A stretch of 64,000 bases of DNA from an uncultured bacterium. Lineage in GTDB: Bacteria; Cyanobacteriota; Vampirovibrionia; Gastranaerophilales; Gastranaerophilaceae. Shown here in pieces: positions 1-8,861 of this stretch. The notes beneath the pieces are model-generated. The model did not search any database and was not told the DNA's origin. It saw only the letters and a program-made list of their open reading frames with translations. The stretch is taken from the NCBI GenBank assembly GCA_949296355.1, contig CASFPS010000008.1, forward strand, positions 107,302-171,301, read 5' to 3'. How positions within the stretch are numbered: position 1 is the first letter of the stretch; the number at the start of each line of letters is the position of its first letter. Both the position numbers and the translations under genes were made by a program.

Positions 1-200
1 GTATCCTGCTTGTGAACCGAACTTACTTCCGTATCAGAGACAACTACCTCACAATTAACGGTTCCGCCTCTCATTTCTGCGCCGTAACACGGATACCATG
101 TTACATTTTTACCTTCAAGCATAAACGCATTTGCAAGAACAGTTCCCGCAAGCAAAATTCCCTGACCGCCAAAACCTGCTAATATAAAATTTGTTTCCAT
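1..200 (-). CDS. 2-oxoacid:ferredoxin oxidoreductase gamma subunit (partial)
   Basis: The first 66 codons of a minus-strand gene that runs off the left edge. It starts at the ATG at 200 and reads [20 protein letters not shown], the glycine-rich opening of the gamma subunit of 2-oxoacid:acceptor oxidoreductases, followed by the family's conserved YGAEMRGG segment around residues 39-46. In this family the gamma subunit completes the enzyme that oxidatively decarboxylates a 2-oxoacid to an acyl-CoA with reduction of ferredoxin. It is the last gene of the operon with the ferredoxin, alpha and beta genes to its right, about 110 bases after the beta gene. The C-terminus is not in the window. Confidence 0.9.
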   Translation of the reverse strand, partial: METNFILAGFGGQGILLAGTVLANAFMLEGKNVTWYPCYGAEMRGGTVNCEVVVSDTEVSSVHKQD

Positions 201-312
201 TATACACCTATCTTTACTAATATTACTTATCCTCATCCGGATTTCTAAATTCACACAGATCATTAAGAGATCCTGCCCTCGCCGCATTCCGCTCACGCTG
301 TCCGGAGAGGGA

Positions 313-1116
313 TTAGGCGCTTACATCTTTAAATACGCCGAGCGGAAATACTTTAATCATTTCGTTTCTGACTCTTTCGTGCGCCTCTTCCGGTGTCATG
401 TGCCAGTTTGTAGGGCAGGAAGAAAGAATTTCAACAAACCCGAACCCCAGCCCGTCGAGCTGAACCTGAAAAGCTTTTTTGATAGCTTTTTTTGCTTCAT
501 TAATATGCGGAACAGAATCCAGCGCAACCCTTGCAGAATAGGCAGTTCCGTCACAAAGCGCAATATGTTCCGCAACTTTTATAGGATAGCCAAAGTATTC
601 TTTGTTTCTTCCGGTCGGAGATGTCGTAGTAACCTGACCCATCATTGTTGTAGGTCCAAGCTGCCCGCCTGTCATACCGTATGTTGTGTTATTTATACAA
701 AAACTTGTTACTTTTTCACCCCTCAAAGCTGTATGCATAGATTCCGCTAGCCCGATTGAAGCAAAATCACCGTCACCGGAATATGTGAATACAACTTTAT
801 CCGGTCTTGCTCTTTTAACACCTGTTGCAGAAGCCAGAGCTCTTCCGTGAGGAGCTTCTACACAATCAACCTCCAGAAAGTCATATAAAAATACGGCACA
901 ACCTACAGAAGTTGAAGAAATAATATCTTCTCTTATTCCAAGCTCATCTATAACCTCTGCCACAAGCCTGATTGCAATACCGTGATCGCATCCCGGGCAA
1001 AAGGTATATCTAAAATTTTCTTTCATTGATTTAGGAATACTAAAAACTTGTACCATACCTTTTTCCCCTGCATTTACCCCTATATTTACCCCTTCTTTAA
1101 GCTCTTGCTGCTGCAT
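313..1116 (-). CDS. 2-oxoacid:ferredoxin oxidoreductase beta (thiamine diphosphate) subunit
   Basis: Protein of 267 residues with the family signature [12 protein letters not shown] near residue 41 and a thiamine-diphosphate/Mg motif around GDGDFASIG and [16 protein letters not shown]. It binds the thiamine cofactor that attacks the 2-oxoacid. The start at 1116 is supported by a strong AAAGGAGGT site just upstream, although it overlaps the end of the alpha gene by 20 bases. A second ATG at 1056 matches the usual family start, so the first 20 residues may be a lineage extension. The order ferredoxin-alpha-beta-gamma resembles Vor/Kor operons. Whether the substrate is a branched-chain 2-oxoacid or 2-oxoglutarate cannot be read from the sequence. 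Confidence 0.93.
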   Translation of the reverse strand: MQQQELKEGVNIGVNAGEKGMVQVFSIPKSMKENFRYTFCPGCDHGIAIRLVAEVIDELGIREDIISSTSVGCAVFLYDFLEVDCVEAPHGRALASATGVKRARPDKVVFTYSGDGDFASIGLAESMHTALRGEKVTSFCINNTTYGMTGGQLGPTTMMGQVTTTSPTGRNKEYFGYPIKVAEHIALCDGTAYSARVALDSVPHINEAKKAIKKAFQVQLDGLGFGFVEILSSCPTNWHMTPEEAHERVRNEMIKVFPLGVFKDVSA

Positions 1117-2227
1117 AGCTTACCTCCTTTACGCTGCCCGGTTGAATTGATTTAGAGGTATTAGAAACCATAATATCTTCTACAGCATCAACGATTTCTT
1201 CAACACTCAGCCACTCACCGCAAGGTCTGCTTACAAAGCTGACATTAACCTTGCCTTCTACTGCGTATTTGACATCTTTAAGCATCTGCCCCATGTTCAT
1301 TTCAACAACAACAAGGTCTTTACCTTTATCCGCAAGAGATTTTAAAGCTTTATAAGGGAACGGTGAAAGTGTTACCGGTCTAAAGCAGCCGACTTTCTTT
1401 CCTTTAGCCCTTAATACATTCATAGCTGCTTTTATATTTCTTGTCATAGATCCGAATGCAACCAGAACTATATCAGCGTCCTCCGTATTAAATTCTTCGT
1501 AAGTTGTTTCGTTTTCAGCAATAACTTCAAACTTTTTATGCAAATCATAAATATGCTGAATTTGTTTTTTCTCATCAGTCGCAACGGAATAAATTTTTCT
1601 GGCATCTCTTCCTTTAGCTCCTGTTAAAGCCCACGAAGAAACATCAACCTCCGGATAAGGATATTCGCCGAAGCTTGCCGGCTCCATCATCTGTCCCAGA
1701 AGTCCGTCTGCAAGAATCATGGTCGGATTTCTGTATTTTTGTGCAAGGTAAAAAGCTCTATACGTCAAATCGACACATTCCTGAACAGTAGACGGAGCAA
1801 GCACTATAAGCTTATAGTCTCCGTTTCCTCCGCCATAGACTGCCTGATTATAGTCTCCCTGAGCAGGATAAATATAACCCAGTCCCGGACCTGTTCTCAT
1901 AACGTTTACGAGAACAACCGGAAGTTCATCGGAAGAGGCGTAAGACAAAGCCTCCTGCATAAGAGAAACTGCGCAGGAAGAAGATGAAGTCATTGCCTTA
2001 ACACCTGTAGATACGGCTCCCATAACCATATTTATTGCGCCCAGTTCGCTCTCTGCACAAACATAAGCCCTGCCTAATTCCTGCATTTTTCCGCTCAAAT
2101 ACTCGCCGATTTCAGTCTGCGGTGTTATCGGATACCCGAAATAACACTGGCAGCCTGCATTTATAGCTGCCTGAGCTATTGCATAATTTCCTTTTATTAA
2201 AACTTTTTCATTACTTTTATCAGCCAT
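1097..2227 (-). CDS. vorB: 2-oxoacid:ferredoxin oxidoreductase alpha subunit (VorB-like)
   Basis: Protein of 376 residues carrying the pyrimidine-binding domain of 2-oxoacid oxidoreductases: FGYPITPQTEI near residue 30, ESELGAINMVMGA near 59, then MTSSSSCAVSLMQEALSYA and a GPGLGYIYPAQGDYNQA stretch. These agree with proteins annotated as VorB (3-methyl-2-oxobutanoate dehydrogenase subunit), which is why I prefer that name; a 2-oxoglutarate enzyme (KorA) is the main alternative. The start is preceded by AAAGGGGAAT. It lies between the ferredoxin gene and the beta gene with which it forms one transcription unit. Confidence 0.9.
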   Translation of the reverse strand: MADKSNEKVLIKGNYAIAQAAINAGCQCYFGYPITPQTEIGEYLSGKMQELGRAYVCAESELGAINMVMGAVSTGVKAMTSSSSCAVSLMQEALSYASSDELPVVLVNVMRTGPGLGYIYPAQGDYNQAVYGGGNGDYKLIVLAPSTVQECVDLTYRAFYLAQKYRNPTMILADGLLGQMMEPASFGEYPYPEVDVSSWALTGAKGRDARKIYSVATDEKKQIQHIYDLHKKFEVIAENETTYEEFNTEDADIVLVAFGSMTRNIKAAMNVLRAKGKKVGCFRPVTLSPFPYKALKSLADKGKDLVVVEMNMGQMLKDVKYAVEGKVNVSFVSRPCGEWLSVEEIVDAVEDIMVSNTSKSIQPGSVKEVSYAAARA

Positions 2228-2252
2228 TTATTCCCCTTTAATCACTTAGTCA

Positions 2253-2462
2253 CTACCTGTAGACTTCCGTTATTGCCATATCCGGACATCTTTTTGCACA
2301 CATTGCACACCCTATACATTCGCCTTTAGGATCATCAAATTCCACCATGTAATCCCCGAGCCTGTTTGTTTTGCTGCTTTTTTTAATAAGTCCTTTAGGA
2401 CATGTTGTAGTGCAAATATAACATGATTTGCAACGATTGTTATCAATAATTATCTTTCCCAT
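2253..2462 (-). CDS. 2x[4Fe-4S] ferredoxin subunit of 2-oxoacid oxidoreductase
   Basis: A 69-residue ferredoxin with two full cysteine motifs, CKSCYICTTTCPKG and CIGCAMCAKRCPD, so it should carry two [4Fe-4S] clusters and pass electrons from the oxidoreductase to soluble ferredoxin. I start it at the ATG at 2462 because a GGGAG site lies 7 bases upstream; the longer start at 2477 would place that site inside the gene. It is the first gene of the four-gene operon. A TATAAT box lies on the minus strand at about 2496-2501. Confidence 0.92.
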   Translation of the reverse strand: MGKIIIDNNRCKSCYICTTTCPKGLIKKSSKTNRLGDYMVEFDDPKGECIGCAMCAKRCPDMAITEVYR

Positions 2463-2641
2463 CAGTATTACTCCCATTTATAAAATTATAGCATTAACAA
2501 GTATTTTAGCCTCATATTGTAACAAATTGTAAATTTATTAATCCAAAAGCGTTATTAATTCTGAAAATGTGGAATTAAACAAATATAAAGACAAATGCAA
2601 GGACGCATTCGTAGGATGTGATCGCCAGAAAGGAGTAAAAA

Positions 2642-3508
2642 ATGGCACTAACAATTAACACAAACATTTCATCCCTCATTGTTCAATCAAACTTGAGCAA
2701 GGCAACCAATTCCCTGAATCAGGCAATTGAAAGAATGACCACCGGTTACAAAATTAACCACGCAGCAGACAACGCAGCAGGTTATTCAATTGCAACAAAC
2801 TGGGAAACCCAATTAGGCTCATTAGATGTAGCCGCAGACAACGCAGCAACAGGTGCTGACATGTTAACCACACTGGAAGACACTTATGCATTGGTATCAT
2901 CTCACTTACAGCGTGTAAGAGATTTGACCGAACAGGCTGCAAACGGAACTTACGGTTCTCAATCATTAAAAGCAATCCAATCAGAAATCACTGCAAGACT
3001 TGAAGAAATTGATCGTATTGCTGCCAACTGTGAATTTAACGGACTTCACATGATGGACGGCTCTATGAACAACGATATTGCTTTGCAGGTTGGCTTATAC
3101 GGAGACGATTCCAGCCAGATAGCACTGGATGCATCATTATTTAAAGCCGGTGATGTTGACTCTCTATTCGGTGAAGCAATTGATGAAGTTGCTAAAAAAT
3201 GTTCAGGATATGACGGTACTACAATTACAGGCGGTCAGGCAGACATGCTTGATAAAATTGATGAAGTAATTAACGAGATTTCTGCAAGAACAACCACATT
3301 AGGTGCCGCTCAAAACAGAATTGAATCAGCTATTGAATCAATCGGGGTTCAATCTGAAAACATCTTGTCATCATTATCAACATTAAGAGACGCTGATGTT
3401 GCGGAAGAATCTTCAAATTACATTCAGGCACAAATCTTGCAGCAGGCTTCAGCTACATTACTTGCAACTGCAAACCAGACACCAAGTATTGCACTGAACT
3501 TGTTATAA
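2642..3508 (+). CDS. flagellin
   Basis: Protein of 288 residues made almost only of the conserved flagellin ends. The N-terminus (MALTINTNISSLIVQSNLSK, then RMTTGYKINHAADNAAGYSIA) and the C-terminus (DADVAEESSNYIQAQILQQA, ending ALNLL) form the coiled D0/D1 core that packs in the filament. The central part is very short, so the surface-exposed D2/D3 domains are essentially missing. It is exported by the flagellar type III system without a cleaved signal. A good AGAAAGGAG site lies 6 bases upstream. I see no sigma-28 promoter in front of it, in contrast to three unknown genes in this window. It is monocistronic, with its own terminator. Confidence 0.96.
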   Translation: MALTINTNISSLIVQSNLSKATNSLNQAIERMTTGYKINHAADNAAGYSIATNWETQLGSLDVAADNAATGADMLTTLEDTYALVSSHLQRVRDLTEQAANGTYGSQSLKAIQSEITARLEEIDRIAANCEFNGLHMMDGSMNNDIALQVGLYGDDSSQIALDASLFKAGDVDSLFGEAIDEVAKKCSGYDGTTITGGQADMLDKIDEVINEISARTTTLGAAQNRIESAIESIGVQSENILSSLSTLRDADVAEESSNYIQAQILQQASATLLATANQTPSIALNLL

Positions 3509-3543
3509 TAAATAATAAAAAAGATTTGGGATACATTACCCTG

Positions 3544-3591
3544 AAAAAAGCAAGGAGAGTTTACCTAAAAGTTTACCCCCTCCTTGCTTTT
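3544..3591 (+). terminator. rho-independent terminator of flagellin gene
   Basis: AAAGCAAGGAG pairs perfectly with CTCCTTGCTTT across a 22-base loop and is followed by T residues, 36 bases after the flagellin stop codon. Confidence 0.85.
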
Positions 3592-3706
3592 GTGTATCCT
3601 ATAATAAGCGGTTTTAAATTTATCTTTACATTTCTTTATAATATGGCAAATTATTGCGATTTTGGGTGTTTATAAATATAATGGAAGAAAGTGTGAAGGT
3701 GGTTTT

Positions 3707-4219
3707 ATGGTTGACATATTTAATACTGGCTCTACCGGCTTTAAACAAAATTCGTATGGCAACATTCAGAGAATAGGAACAACTCCTAACGGCAGAGCTA
3801 TTTACAGAGTAATTGACTCGCAGGGAGAGGAGTCAGGGAAATTAAGCGTACCGCAAAACCAGGTCGATAAATTTGAATCTGCTTACAGAGATGTTATGGA
3901 TACAGCCCCGCAAATACAAAAATTTGTTCTTGAAAACTCTTCTGAACAGGATATAAAAAAAAGGAGGAACAAATCCCGCGCCATTGTTGCAACAGGCGGT
4001 ATTATAGGTGCTGCAGTTCCAATAGCTTTAACTAAAAATGTTTCACGTGTAAAATCCATACTTGCAACAGTCGCCGGTATAATTGTCGGCATCTCCGCCG
4101 GATTTGCAGCCTCACTTGCAGCCACAACACCTCCGGGAACTTATAAATTTGCAAAAGCAACAAGAACTTTTTCAAAACTTGATATTCAACCGGTAATAGA
4201 AAATAACGAAAATACATAA
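3707..4219 (+). CDS. small protein of unknown function with two membrane segments
   Basis: I do not recognise this protein (170 residues from the ATG at 3707). That start has an AAGGTGG site 4 bases upstream; an upstream TTG at 3662 keeps the frame open but has no such site. The first half is polar, with NTGSTGFKQN near the start. A basic stretch (KKRRNKSR) precedes two hydrophobic segments, one around IVATGGIIGAAVPIAL and one around SILATVAGIIVGISAGFAA, separated by a short basic loop, suggesting a helical hairpin in the membrane. The alanine- and glycine-rich hairpin could equally belong to a secreted effector or a glycine-zipper protein. It stands alone between flagellin and pnp. Confidence 0.7.
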   Translation: MVDIFNTGSTGFKQNSYGNIQRIGTTPNGRAIYRVIDSQGEESGKLSVPQNQVDKFESAYRDVMDTAPQIQKFVLENSSEQDIKKRRNKSRAIVATGGIIGAAVPIALTKNVSRVKSILATVAGIIVGISAGFAASLAATTPPGTYKFAKATRTFSKLDIQPVIENNENT

Positions 4220-4266
4220 CGCTTATGTAAATATTTACAACTTTTCCACTTTTCAACCTGTTTTGT

Positions 4267-4301
4267 TTATACTATTATTATTAAGAATAAAAATAGTATA
4301 A
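4267..4301 (+). promoter_or_regulatory. inverted repeat in the pnp leader
   Basis: TTATACTATT and AATAGTATAA form a perfect 10-bp inverted repeat around a 15-base loop about 50 bases before pnp. A second small hairpin (CGGCT/AGCCG, about 4318-4336) lies next to the ribosome-binding site. In enterobacteria pnp is controlled through an RNase III-cut leader hairpin; a similar role here is inference. The 3' arm also contains a TATAA-like sequence, so it could simply be part of the promoter. Confidence 0.4.
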
Positions 4302-4348
4302 CTTAATGGAAGAATTCGGCTTTCGAGCAGCCGGAGAAAGAAGGAAAA

Positions 4349-6493
4349 ATGTTACCGGAAACAAAAAGTTTTCAATTGGAAATCGGCGGCAAGACCGTCA
4401 CTGTAGAGACAGGAAAGTATGCACGTTCCGCTAACGGCAGTGTTACCGTAAGATGCGGAGATACAATGTTATTTGTTCACTGCTGCGTAAGCAAAGAACC
4501 GAGAGTCGGAATCGACTTTTTCCCTCTGCTTATTGATTATGAAGAAAGAATGTCCTCTATAGGCAGAATTCCGGGCGGATACAACCGTACGGAAGGTAAG
4601 GCAAGCGACAAGGCAATACTTGTTTCACGTTTAATAGACAGACCTATAAGACCGCTTTTCCCTAAGGGATACAGAAACGATATTCAAATCGTTGCTCAGT
4701 TATTCAGCTATGACCAGCAAAATCAACCTGACACTTTGGCAATGTTAGGCGCTTCTTGCGCTTTAATGCTTTCAGGCGCTCCTTTTGAAGGTCCAATCGG
4801 CGCAGTAAGAGTTTCTAAACTCGACGGGCAATTAATTGCTAACCCGACCCACCAGCAGGCTGACAAATCTAATTTAGATATTGTTGTTGCAGGTACACAC
4901 GACAGTGTAATTATGGTTGAAGCAGGCTGCAAGTTCGTAACAGAAGATGAAATTATGGAAGCTGTTGAATTTGCGCAAGTTGAAATCAGAAAACAGTGTG
5001 AAGCTCAGGTTGAGTTTGCAAAAGCTTGCGGTGTTGAAAGAGAAGAATTTGTAAACCCTTATGACACAACAGAACTTAAGAATATAATTGACGAAGTTGC
5101 TCACGATATGATTTTCGATGCGTATCACAACTTTGACAGAGAATACAGACAAAACAAGCTTGAAGAAGCTAAGAAACTTGTTAAAGAACGCGTTGAAGCT
5201 CTTCCTGAAGATCATTATATCCATCAGATTATGGAAGAAACAGGCATTGACTTTGTTGCAGAAGAATTTAAGGCTGCAGAAAAGAAAATTATGCGTGCAA
5301 TGATTCTTGACGAAGGCGTCAGAGCAGACGGCAGAAAACCAAATGAAGTCCGCCCTATCTGGTGTGAAGTCGGTGTAATTCCGCGTGCTCACGGCTCTGC
5401 TGTATTCACAAGAGGTCAAACCCAGATTCTTTCTGTTGCAACTCTTGCAGGTCCCGGCATGAAACAGGAACTCGACGGGGTTGATCCTGAAACAGAAAAA
5501 ACTTATATGCACAAATATATTTTCCCCGGCTTCTCCGTTGGCGAAGTTAAACCTCTAAGAGGTCCCGGAAGACGTGAAGTAGGGCACGGAAATCTTGCTG
5601 AAAGAGCTAACGTTCCGGCACTTCCTTCTCAGGAAGAGTTCGGATACACAATCCGCGTAACATCTGACGTTCTTGAATCAAACGGTTCAACCTCAATGGG
5701 TTCAACCTGCGGCTCTTCAATGGCTCTTATGAATGCCGGTGTTCCTGTAAAATGCATGATCGGCGGTGTTGCAATGGGTATGATAACAGAACCGGGAAGA
5801 GAACCCGTTGTTTTAACCGACATTCAGGGTATTGAAGACTTTTTAGGCGATATGGACTTCAAAGTTACAGGTAACGATGACGGTATTACTGCTCTTCAAA
5901 TGGATATGAAAGCTAAAGGTATAGCAAATGATACTTTAAGAAGAGCGTTAGCTCAGGCAAAAGAAGGCAGACTGCATATCTTAGGCGAGATGAGAAAGGT
6001 TATCACAAAACCTGCTGATCACTTATCACCATACGCTCCGAGCATCACAACAATGAATATTCCTGTAGAAGATATCGGAACTGTAATCGGACCCGGCGGA
6101 AAACAAATCAGAGCGATTATTGAAGCCTCCGGTGCAGAAATCGATATTCAGGATAACGGCGTTGTAACAATTACATCAAACGATCAGGAAGGCGCAGCTA
6201 TTGCTAAGAAAATGATTAACGACCTGACCTTCAAGCCGGAAGTCGGCATGGTAATCAAAGGCAAGGTTGTAAGAATTATTCCTATCGGCGCTTTTGTTGA
6301 ACTCGGCGGCGGAAAAGACGGTATGGTTCACATTTCACAAATTTGTCAGGAAAGAATTGAGACAATCGAGCCTCACGTAAATATCGGAGATGAAGTTGTT
6401 GTCAAAGTTATCAAAATTGATGATAAAGGCAGAATTAATCTGACAATAAAAGGTGTAACCGAAGAAGATAAAGCTAAGATTATAAATGCTTAA
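4349..6493 (+). CDS. pnp: polyribonucleotide nucleotidyltransferase (PNPase)
   Basis: Protein of 714 residues with the complete PNPase order: first RNase PH-like domain (residues about 10-145), all-alpha linker, second RNase PH domain (about 315-540), a KH domain with GPGGK near residue 580, and a C-terminal S1 domain starting near GMVIKGKVVRI (about 632-705). It degrades RNA 3' to 5' using phosphate and can add nucleotides in reverse, acting in mRNA turnover. The length is normal for the family. The start has AGAAGGA upstream, and a strong terminator follows. Confidence 0.98.
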   Translation: MLPETKSFQLEIGGKTVTVETGKYARSANGSVTVRCGDTMLFVHCCVSKEPRVGIDFFPLLIDYEERMSSIGRIPGGYNRTEGKASDKAILVSRLIDRPIRPLFPKGYRNDIQIVAQLFSYDQQNQPDTLAMLGASCALMLSGAPFEGPIGAVRVSKLDGQLIANPTHQQADKSNLDIVVAGTHDSVIMVEAGCKFVTEDEIMEAVEFAQVEIRKQCEAQVEFAKACGVEREEFVNPYDTTELKNIIDEVAHDMIFDAYHNFDREYRQNKLEEAKKLVKERVEALPEDHYIHQIMEETGIDFVAEEFKAAEKKIMRAMILDEGVRADGRKPNEVRPIWCEVGVIPRAHGSAVFTRGQTQILSVATLAGPGMKQELDGVDPETEKTYMHKYIFPGFSVGEVKPLRGPGRREVGHGNLAERANVPALPSQEEFGYTIRVTSDVLESNGSTSMGSTCGSSMALMNAGVPVKCMIGGVAMGMITEPGREPVVLTDIQGIEDFLGDMDFKVTGNDDGITALQMDMKAKGIANDTLRRALAQAKEGRLHILGEMRKVITKPADHLSPYAPSITTMNIPVEDIGTVIGPGGKQIRAIIEASGAEIDIQDNGVVTITSNDQEGAAIAKKMINDLTFKPEVGMVIKGKVVRIIPIGAFVELGGGKDGMVHISQICQERIETIEPHVNIGDEVVVKVIKIDDKGRINLTIKGVTEEDKAKIINA

Positions 6494-6505
6494 ACAAAGA
6501 AAAAT

Positions 6506-6543
6506 AAAAAGCTCCGGAGATTAAAATCTCCGGAGCTTTTTTT
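6506..6543 (+). terminator. terminator after pnp
   Basis: GCTCCGGAGATT and AATCTCCGGAGC form a near-perfect 12-bp stem followed by seven T residues. The A-run on the other side lets it work for the minus-strand gene as well. Confidence 0.92.
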
Positions 6544-6605
6544 ACATTCTTTCATAAAATGAGCCATCTGCTTCATCCAAAAGCAAACAACCCGGATATG
6601 TCCTG

Positions 6606-7796
6606 CTATGCTCCGACGATTGCCTTATATATGAGGCTTGATGCTTTTACAATAAAATCTTTACCCTGCGGGGCGTTATGAGGACGGTTTGCAAGAATTA
6701 CAACAATGTATTTCTTGCCGTTTTGTGCGTATACAATACCGGCATCACCAAGCATTGAGCCGATATCTCCGGTTTTATGCACAAACAATGCTCCGTCTCC
6801 GAGTCCTGCAGCTATGAGTCTGTTATTTTTAACGTGGCTCATATAGTCAATAATATATTCTCTTGAATTTATGTTTAAAAATCCCGGATTATCAAGATTA
6901 TAAAGAATTTTTGCCATATCTTTTGCGGTAGTTTTATTAGTACCTTTAAGATCCGGAAGCCAGGTTCTTACATAAGTTTTAGAAATACCCCAGTCTCTCA
7001 GCCCGATATTAATATCATCCATGCCGCCGAGTTTTGACATAATCATATTTGTAGAAGTGTTGTCAGAATCCTGAATCATTACTTTTGCAAGCTGATCAAT
7101 TGTATATTTTCTGCCGGTCTGGGCATATTGCAGGCTTCCTGAGCCTGAGGATTGGTAATAATCAGTTAATAACATATCATCATAAATTGTAAGCTGTCCT
7201 GCTTCTATTGATTTAAATAAACGAACCAGTACCGGAAGTTTAATTATACTTGCGGCAGGGTAAATTTGATCCCCGTTTATATCAACAAACCGCCCGTTTT
7301 CATATTCCCAAACATAAATTGCAGGCTTTATTGTCGGATATTCACGCATAAGAGAAATCAACTGAGATTTCAGCCCTTTCATCTCGTTTGTATGGTACAT
7401 AGTAGTGACTTCGCTATGAGTCTTTTGTATGGTAGGGGTTAGCAAAAGTCGATTCATAAACAAATCATTACTCAAATAATTTGTAGTAGGGTTTGCTATA
7501 GAATACATTTCAGCAGCAGCCGGTCTTGTGTAATCTATTTTTGCCATATTGTACTGTTCTGCAATGTTTACAGGAATTTTAACAGGGAAAAACACATTTT
7601 TAATCAGCCTGCTGAAAGATGTCGGAAGGACAAAATACGCAAATGACAAAAGAAAAGCCATTACAACTATAAGCCTTAATAAGTTTACAAAACGATTCGT
7701 TTTCCTGCGTACAGGCTTTAAAACTCTTGCTCTTCTATCCGGTACAACATGCAGCCTTCTCGGACTAGCTGTCGTTTGTTGTTGATATGCGTACAA
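6606..7796 (-). CDS. membrane-anchored beta-lactamase-fold serine hydrolase
   Basis: Protein of 396 residues from a TTG start at 7796. That start has GGAGGA 7-8 bases upstream, and a TATAAT box at 7828-7833 lies downstream of the alternative ATG at 7847, which rules the ATG out. A basic N-terminus (RRKTNRF) precedes one membrane helix (LLRLIVVMAFLLSFAYFV), so the catalytic domain should face the periplasm. The active-site motifs of class A beta-lactamases are present: S-I-I-K in AASIIKLPVLV, S-D-N in QDSDNTSTN and K-T-G in VHKTGD. The omega-loop segment reads TWLPDLKGTN rather than the usual E-P-E-L-N, so the deacylating glutamate appears to be missing. A peptidoglycan-related or slow enzyme is therefore as likely as true beta-lactam resistance. 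Confidence 0.8.
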   Translation of the reverse strand: MYAYQQQTTASPRRLHVVPDRRARVLKPVRRKTNRFVNLLRLIVVMAFLLSFAYFVLPTSFSRLIKNVFFPVKIPVNIAEQYNMAKIDYTRPAAAEMYSIANPTTNYLSNDLFMNRLLLTPTIQKTHSEVTTMYHTNEMKGLKSQLISLMREYPTIKPAIYVWEYENGRFVDINGDQIYPAASIIKLPVLVRLFKSIEAGQLTIYDDMLLTDYYQSSGSGSLQYAQTGRKYTIDQLAKVMIQDSDNTSTNMIMSKLGGMDDINIGLRDWGISKTYVRTWLPDLKGTNKTTAKDMAKILYNLDNPGFLNINSREYIIDYMSHVKNNRLIAAGLGDGALFVHKTGDIGSMLGDAGIVYAQNGKKYIVVILANRPHNAPQGKDFIVKASSLIYKAIVGA

Positions 7797-7827
7797 TGAA
7801 ATCTCCTCCACAATCCCGTTTACTAAT

Positions 7828-7833
7828 ATTATA
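7828..7833 (-). promoter_or_regulatory. -10 box of the beta-lactamase-fold gene
   Basis: TATAAT on the minus strand, about 32 bases upstream of the TTG start. Transcription would begin near 7821, giving a leader of about 25 bases containing the GGAGGA site. No good -35 box is evident. Confidence 0.5.
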
Positions 7834-7965
7834 CTACCATCATACACATAATAATTTCATCCATCAAATAATGTAAAGTTTTCCAAACGGTCGATTCTTA
7901 CTAGGACATTTGGCTAATGTTATCCGGCTTCAATATTTTAAAATGAAATAGAAAAGGAGATTTCT

Positions 7966-8280
7966 ATGAAAAAGTTTTTAATAATAAGTGTATTATTTTC
8001 TCTAATGCCTGTTTATGCAATGTGTCCTGTTGAAGACGGTGCAACAGTATGTACTTTACCCGGATTTAGAGAGCAGCTTCCGCCGACATATTCTCAAAAA
8101 ACAAACATAAATGAATTTGCAGAGAGTCCGGAAGTCAGACTCAATCCGATACAAAGAGATGATATTCAGGAACAGACGCGGGAATTTGCTCCGGTTGAAA
8201 GTAATTACAGCTATAATTCAAGCTGTCAGTTCGGAGTTTGCATGCAAAACAGGATGAAACCGCTGTTTCAGCAAAGATAA
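7966..8280 (+). CDS. small secreted protein of unknown function
   Basis: Protein of 104 residues with a clear Sec signal peptide: MKK, then a hydrophobic stretch ending at PVYA, with likely cleavage after residue 18. The mature part is short and polar, with cysteines near its start (MCPVEDGATVC) and a C-terminal SCQFGVC pair, suggesting two disulfides in the periplasm or outside. I recognise no domain. AAAAGGAG lies 8 bases upstream of the start. It converges on another small secreted protein and shares a terminator with it. Confidence 0.7.
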   Translation: MKKFLIISVLFSLMPVYAMCPVEDGATVCTLPGFREQLPPTYSQKTNINEFAESPEVRLNPIQRDDIQEQTREFAPVESNYSYNSSCQFGVCMQNRMKPLFQQR

Positions 8281-8311
8281 AAAAATCCGGCTTTGTCAGC
8301 CGGACTTTTTT
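8281..8311. terminator. bidirectional terminator
   Basis: GTCCGGCT-type stem: TCCGGCT pairs with AGCCGGA around a TTGTC loop, with A residues before and T residues after. It serves both convergent small secreted protein genes. Confidence 0.85.
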
Positions 8312-8705
8312 ATAACATATTTTTTCTGATTTTTTCTTTTGCCTTATCGATTTCTTTAATACGCTTTTCTATTGATGAAACCTGTTTCTTCAAAGCTTTT
8401 CTTTCGGTTTTAATAAGTTTATACTGGGCATCGACATCTGCATATTTTGTCTTGCAATTTAACAGGTCATTTCTGATATCAACCTGAGCATTGTCAAGCT
8501 GTTGAATTGCGTTTTGAATATTGCCGTTTCCTACACCATCCGGGTCTGTTGTAGAGTATGAAGTACCTGTCTTTGTTACTCCTGTTGATTGGGTTGTGCC
8601 ATATTGTGTATCATTAAAATCCAACGGTGTAAAAGCATTACCGTCTGCCAAAGCCGCACAATTTACTGCAGCTAACAATCCTATTGTTAAAACTATTCTC
8701 TTCAT
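8310..8705 (-). CDS. small secreted coiled-coil protein of unknown function
   Basis: Protein of 131 residues with a Sec signal peptide (MKRIVLTIGLLAAVNCAALA, likely cut near residue 20-21). A threonine/serine-rich spacer is followed by a heptad-like charged half (residues about 70-131, rich in K, E, I and L), predicted as a coiled coil. I recognise no family. GGAGAG lies 7 bases upstream. A TTGGCA-N17-TATTAT promoter pair can be read on the minus strand between about 8769 and 8741. It probably acts in the periplasm or outer envelope. Confidence 0.7.
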   Translation of the reverse strand: MKRIVLTIGLLAAVNCAALADGNAFTPLDFNDTQYGTTQSTGVTKTGTSYSTTDPDGVGNGNIQNAIQQLDNAQVDIRNDLLNCKTKYADVDAQYKLIKTERKALKKQVSSIEKRIKEIDKAKEKIRKNML

Positions 8706-8861
8706 ATCAGCTCTCCTTCCAATTTAATTATAATAGTATAATAATACACATTTAATCCTTTGCCAATACTGTATTAAATGTATTATTATAAATTTTTCAG
8801 GTGTTGAACAAATGTAAAAACAATTGTTTAATATGTAGCTGTTTCAGACTGCGCAATGTGC

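Noticed and set aside
2521..2641. Sigma-28 promoter before flagellin
   Set aside because: I looked for TAAA-N15-GCCGATAA and found no acceptable match, although late flagellin genes usually have one.
4874..5512. 212-codon antisense frame within pnp
   Set aside because: It lies wholly opposite pnp, is rich in F, N and C as expected from antisense of this codon usage, and has no start signals.
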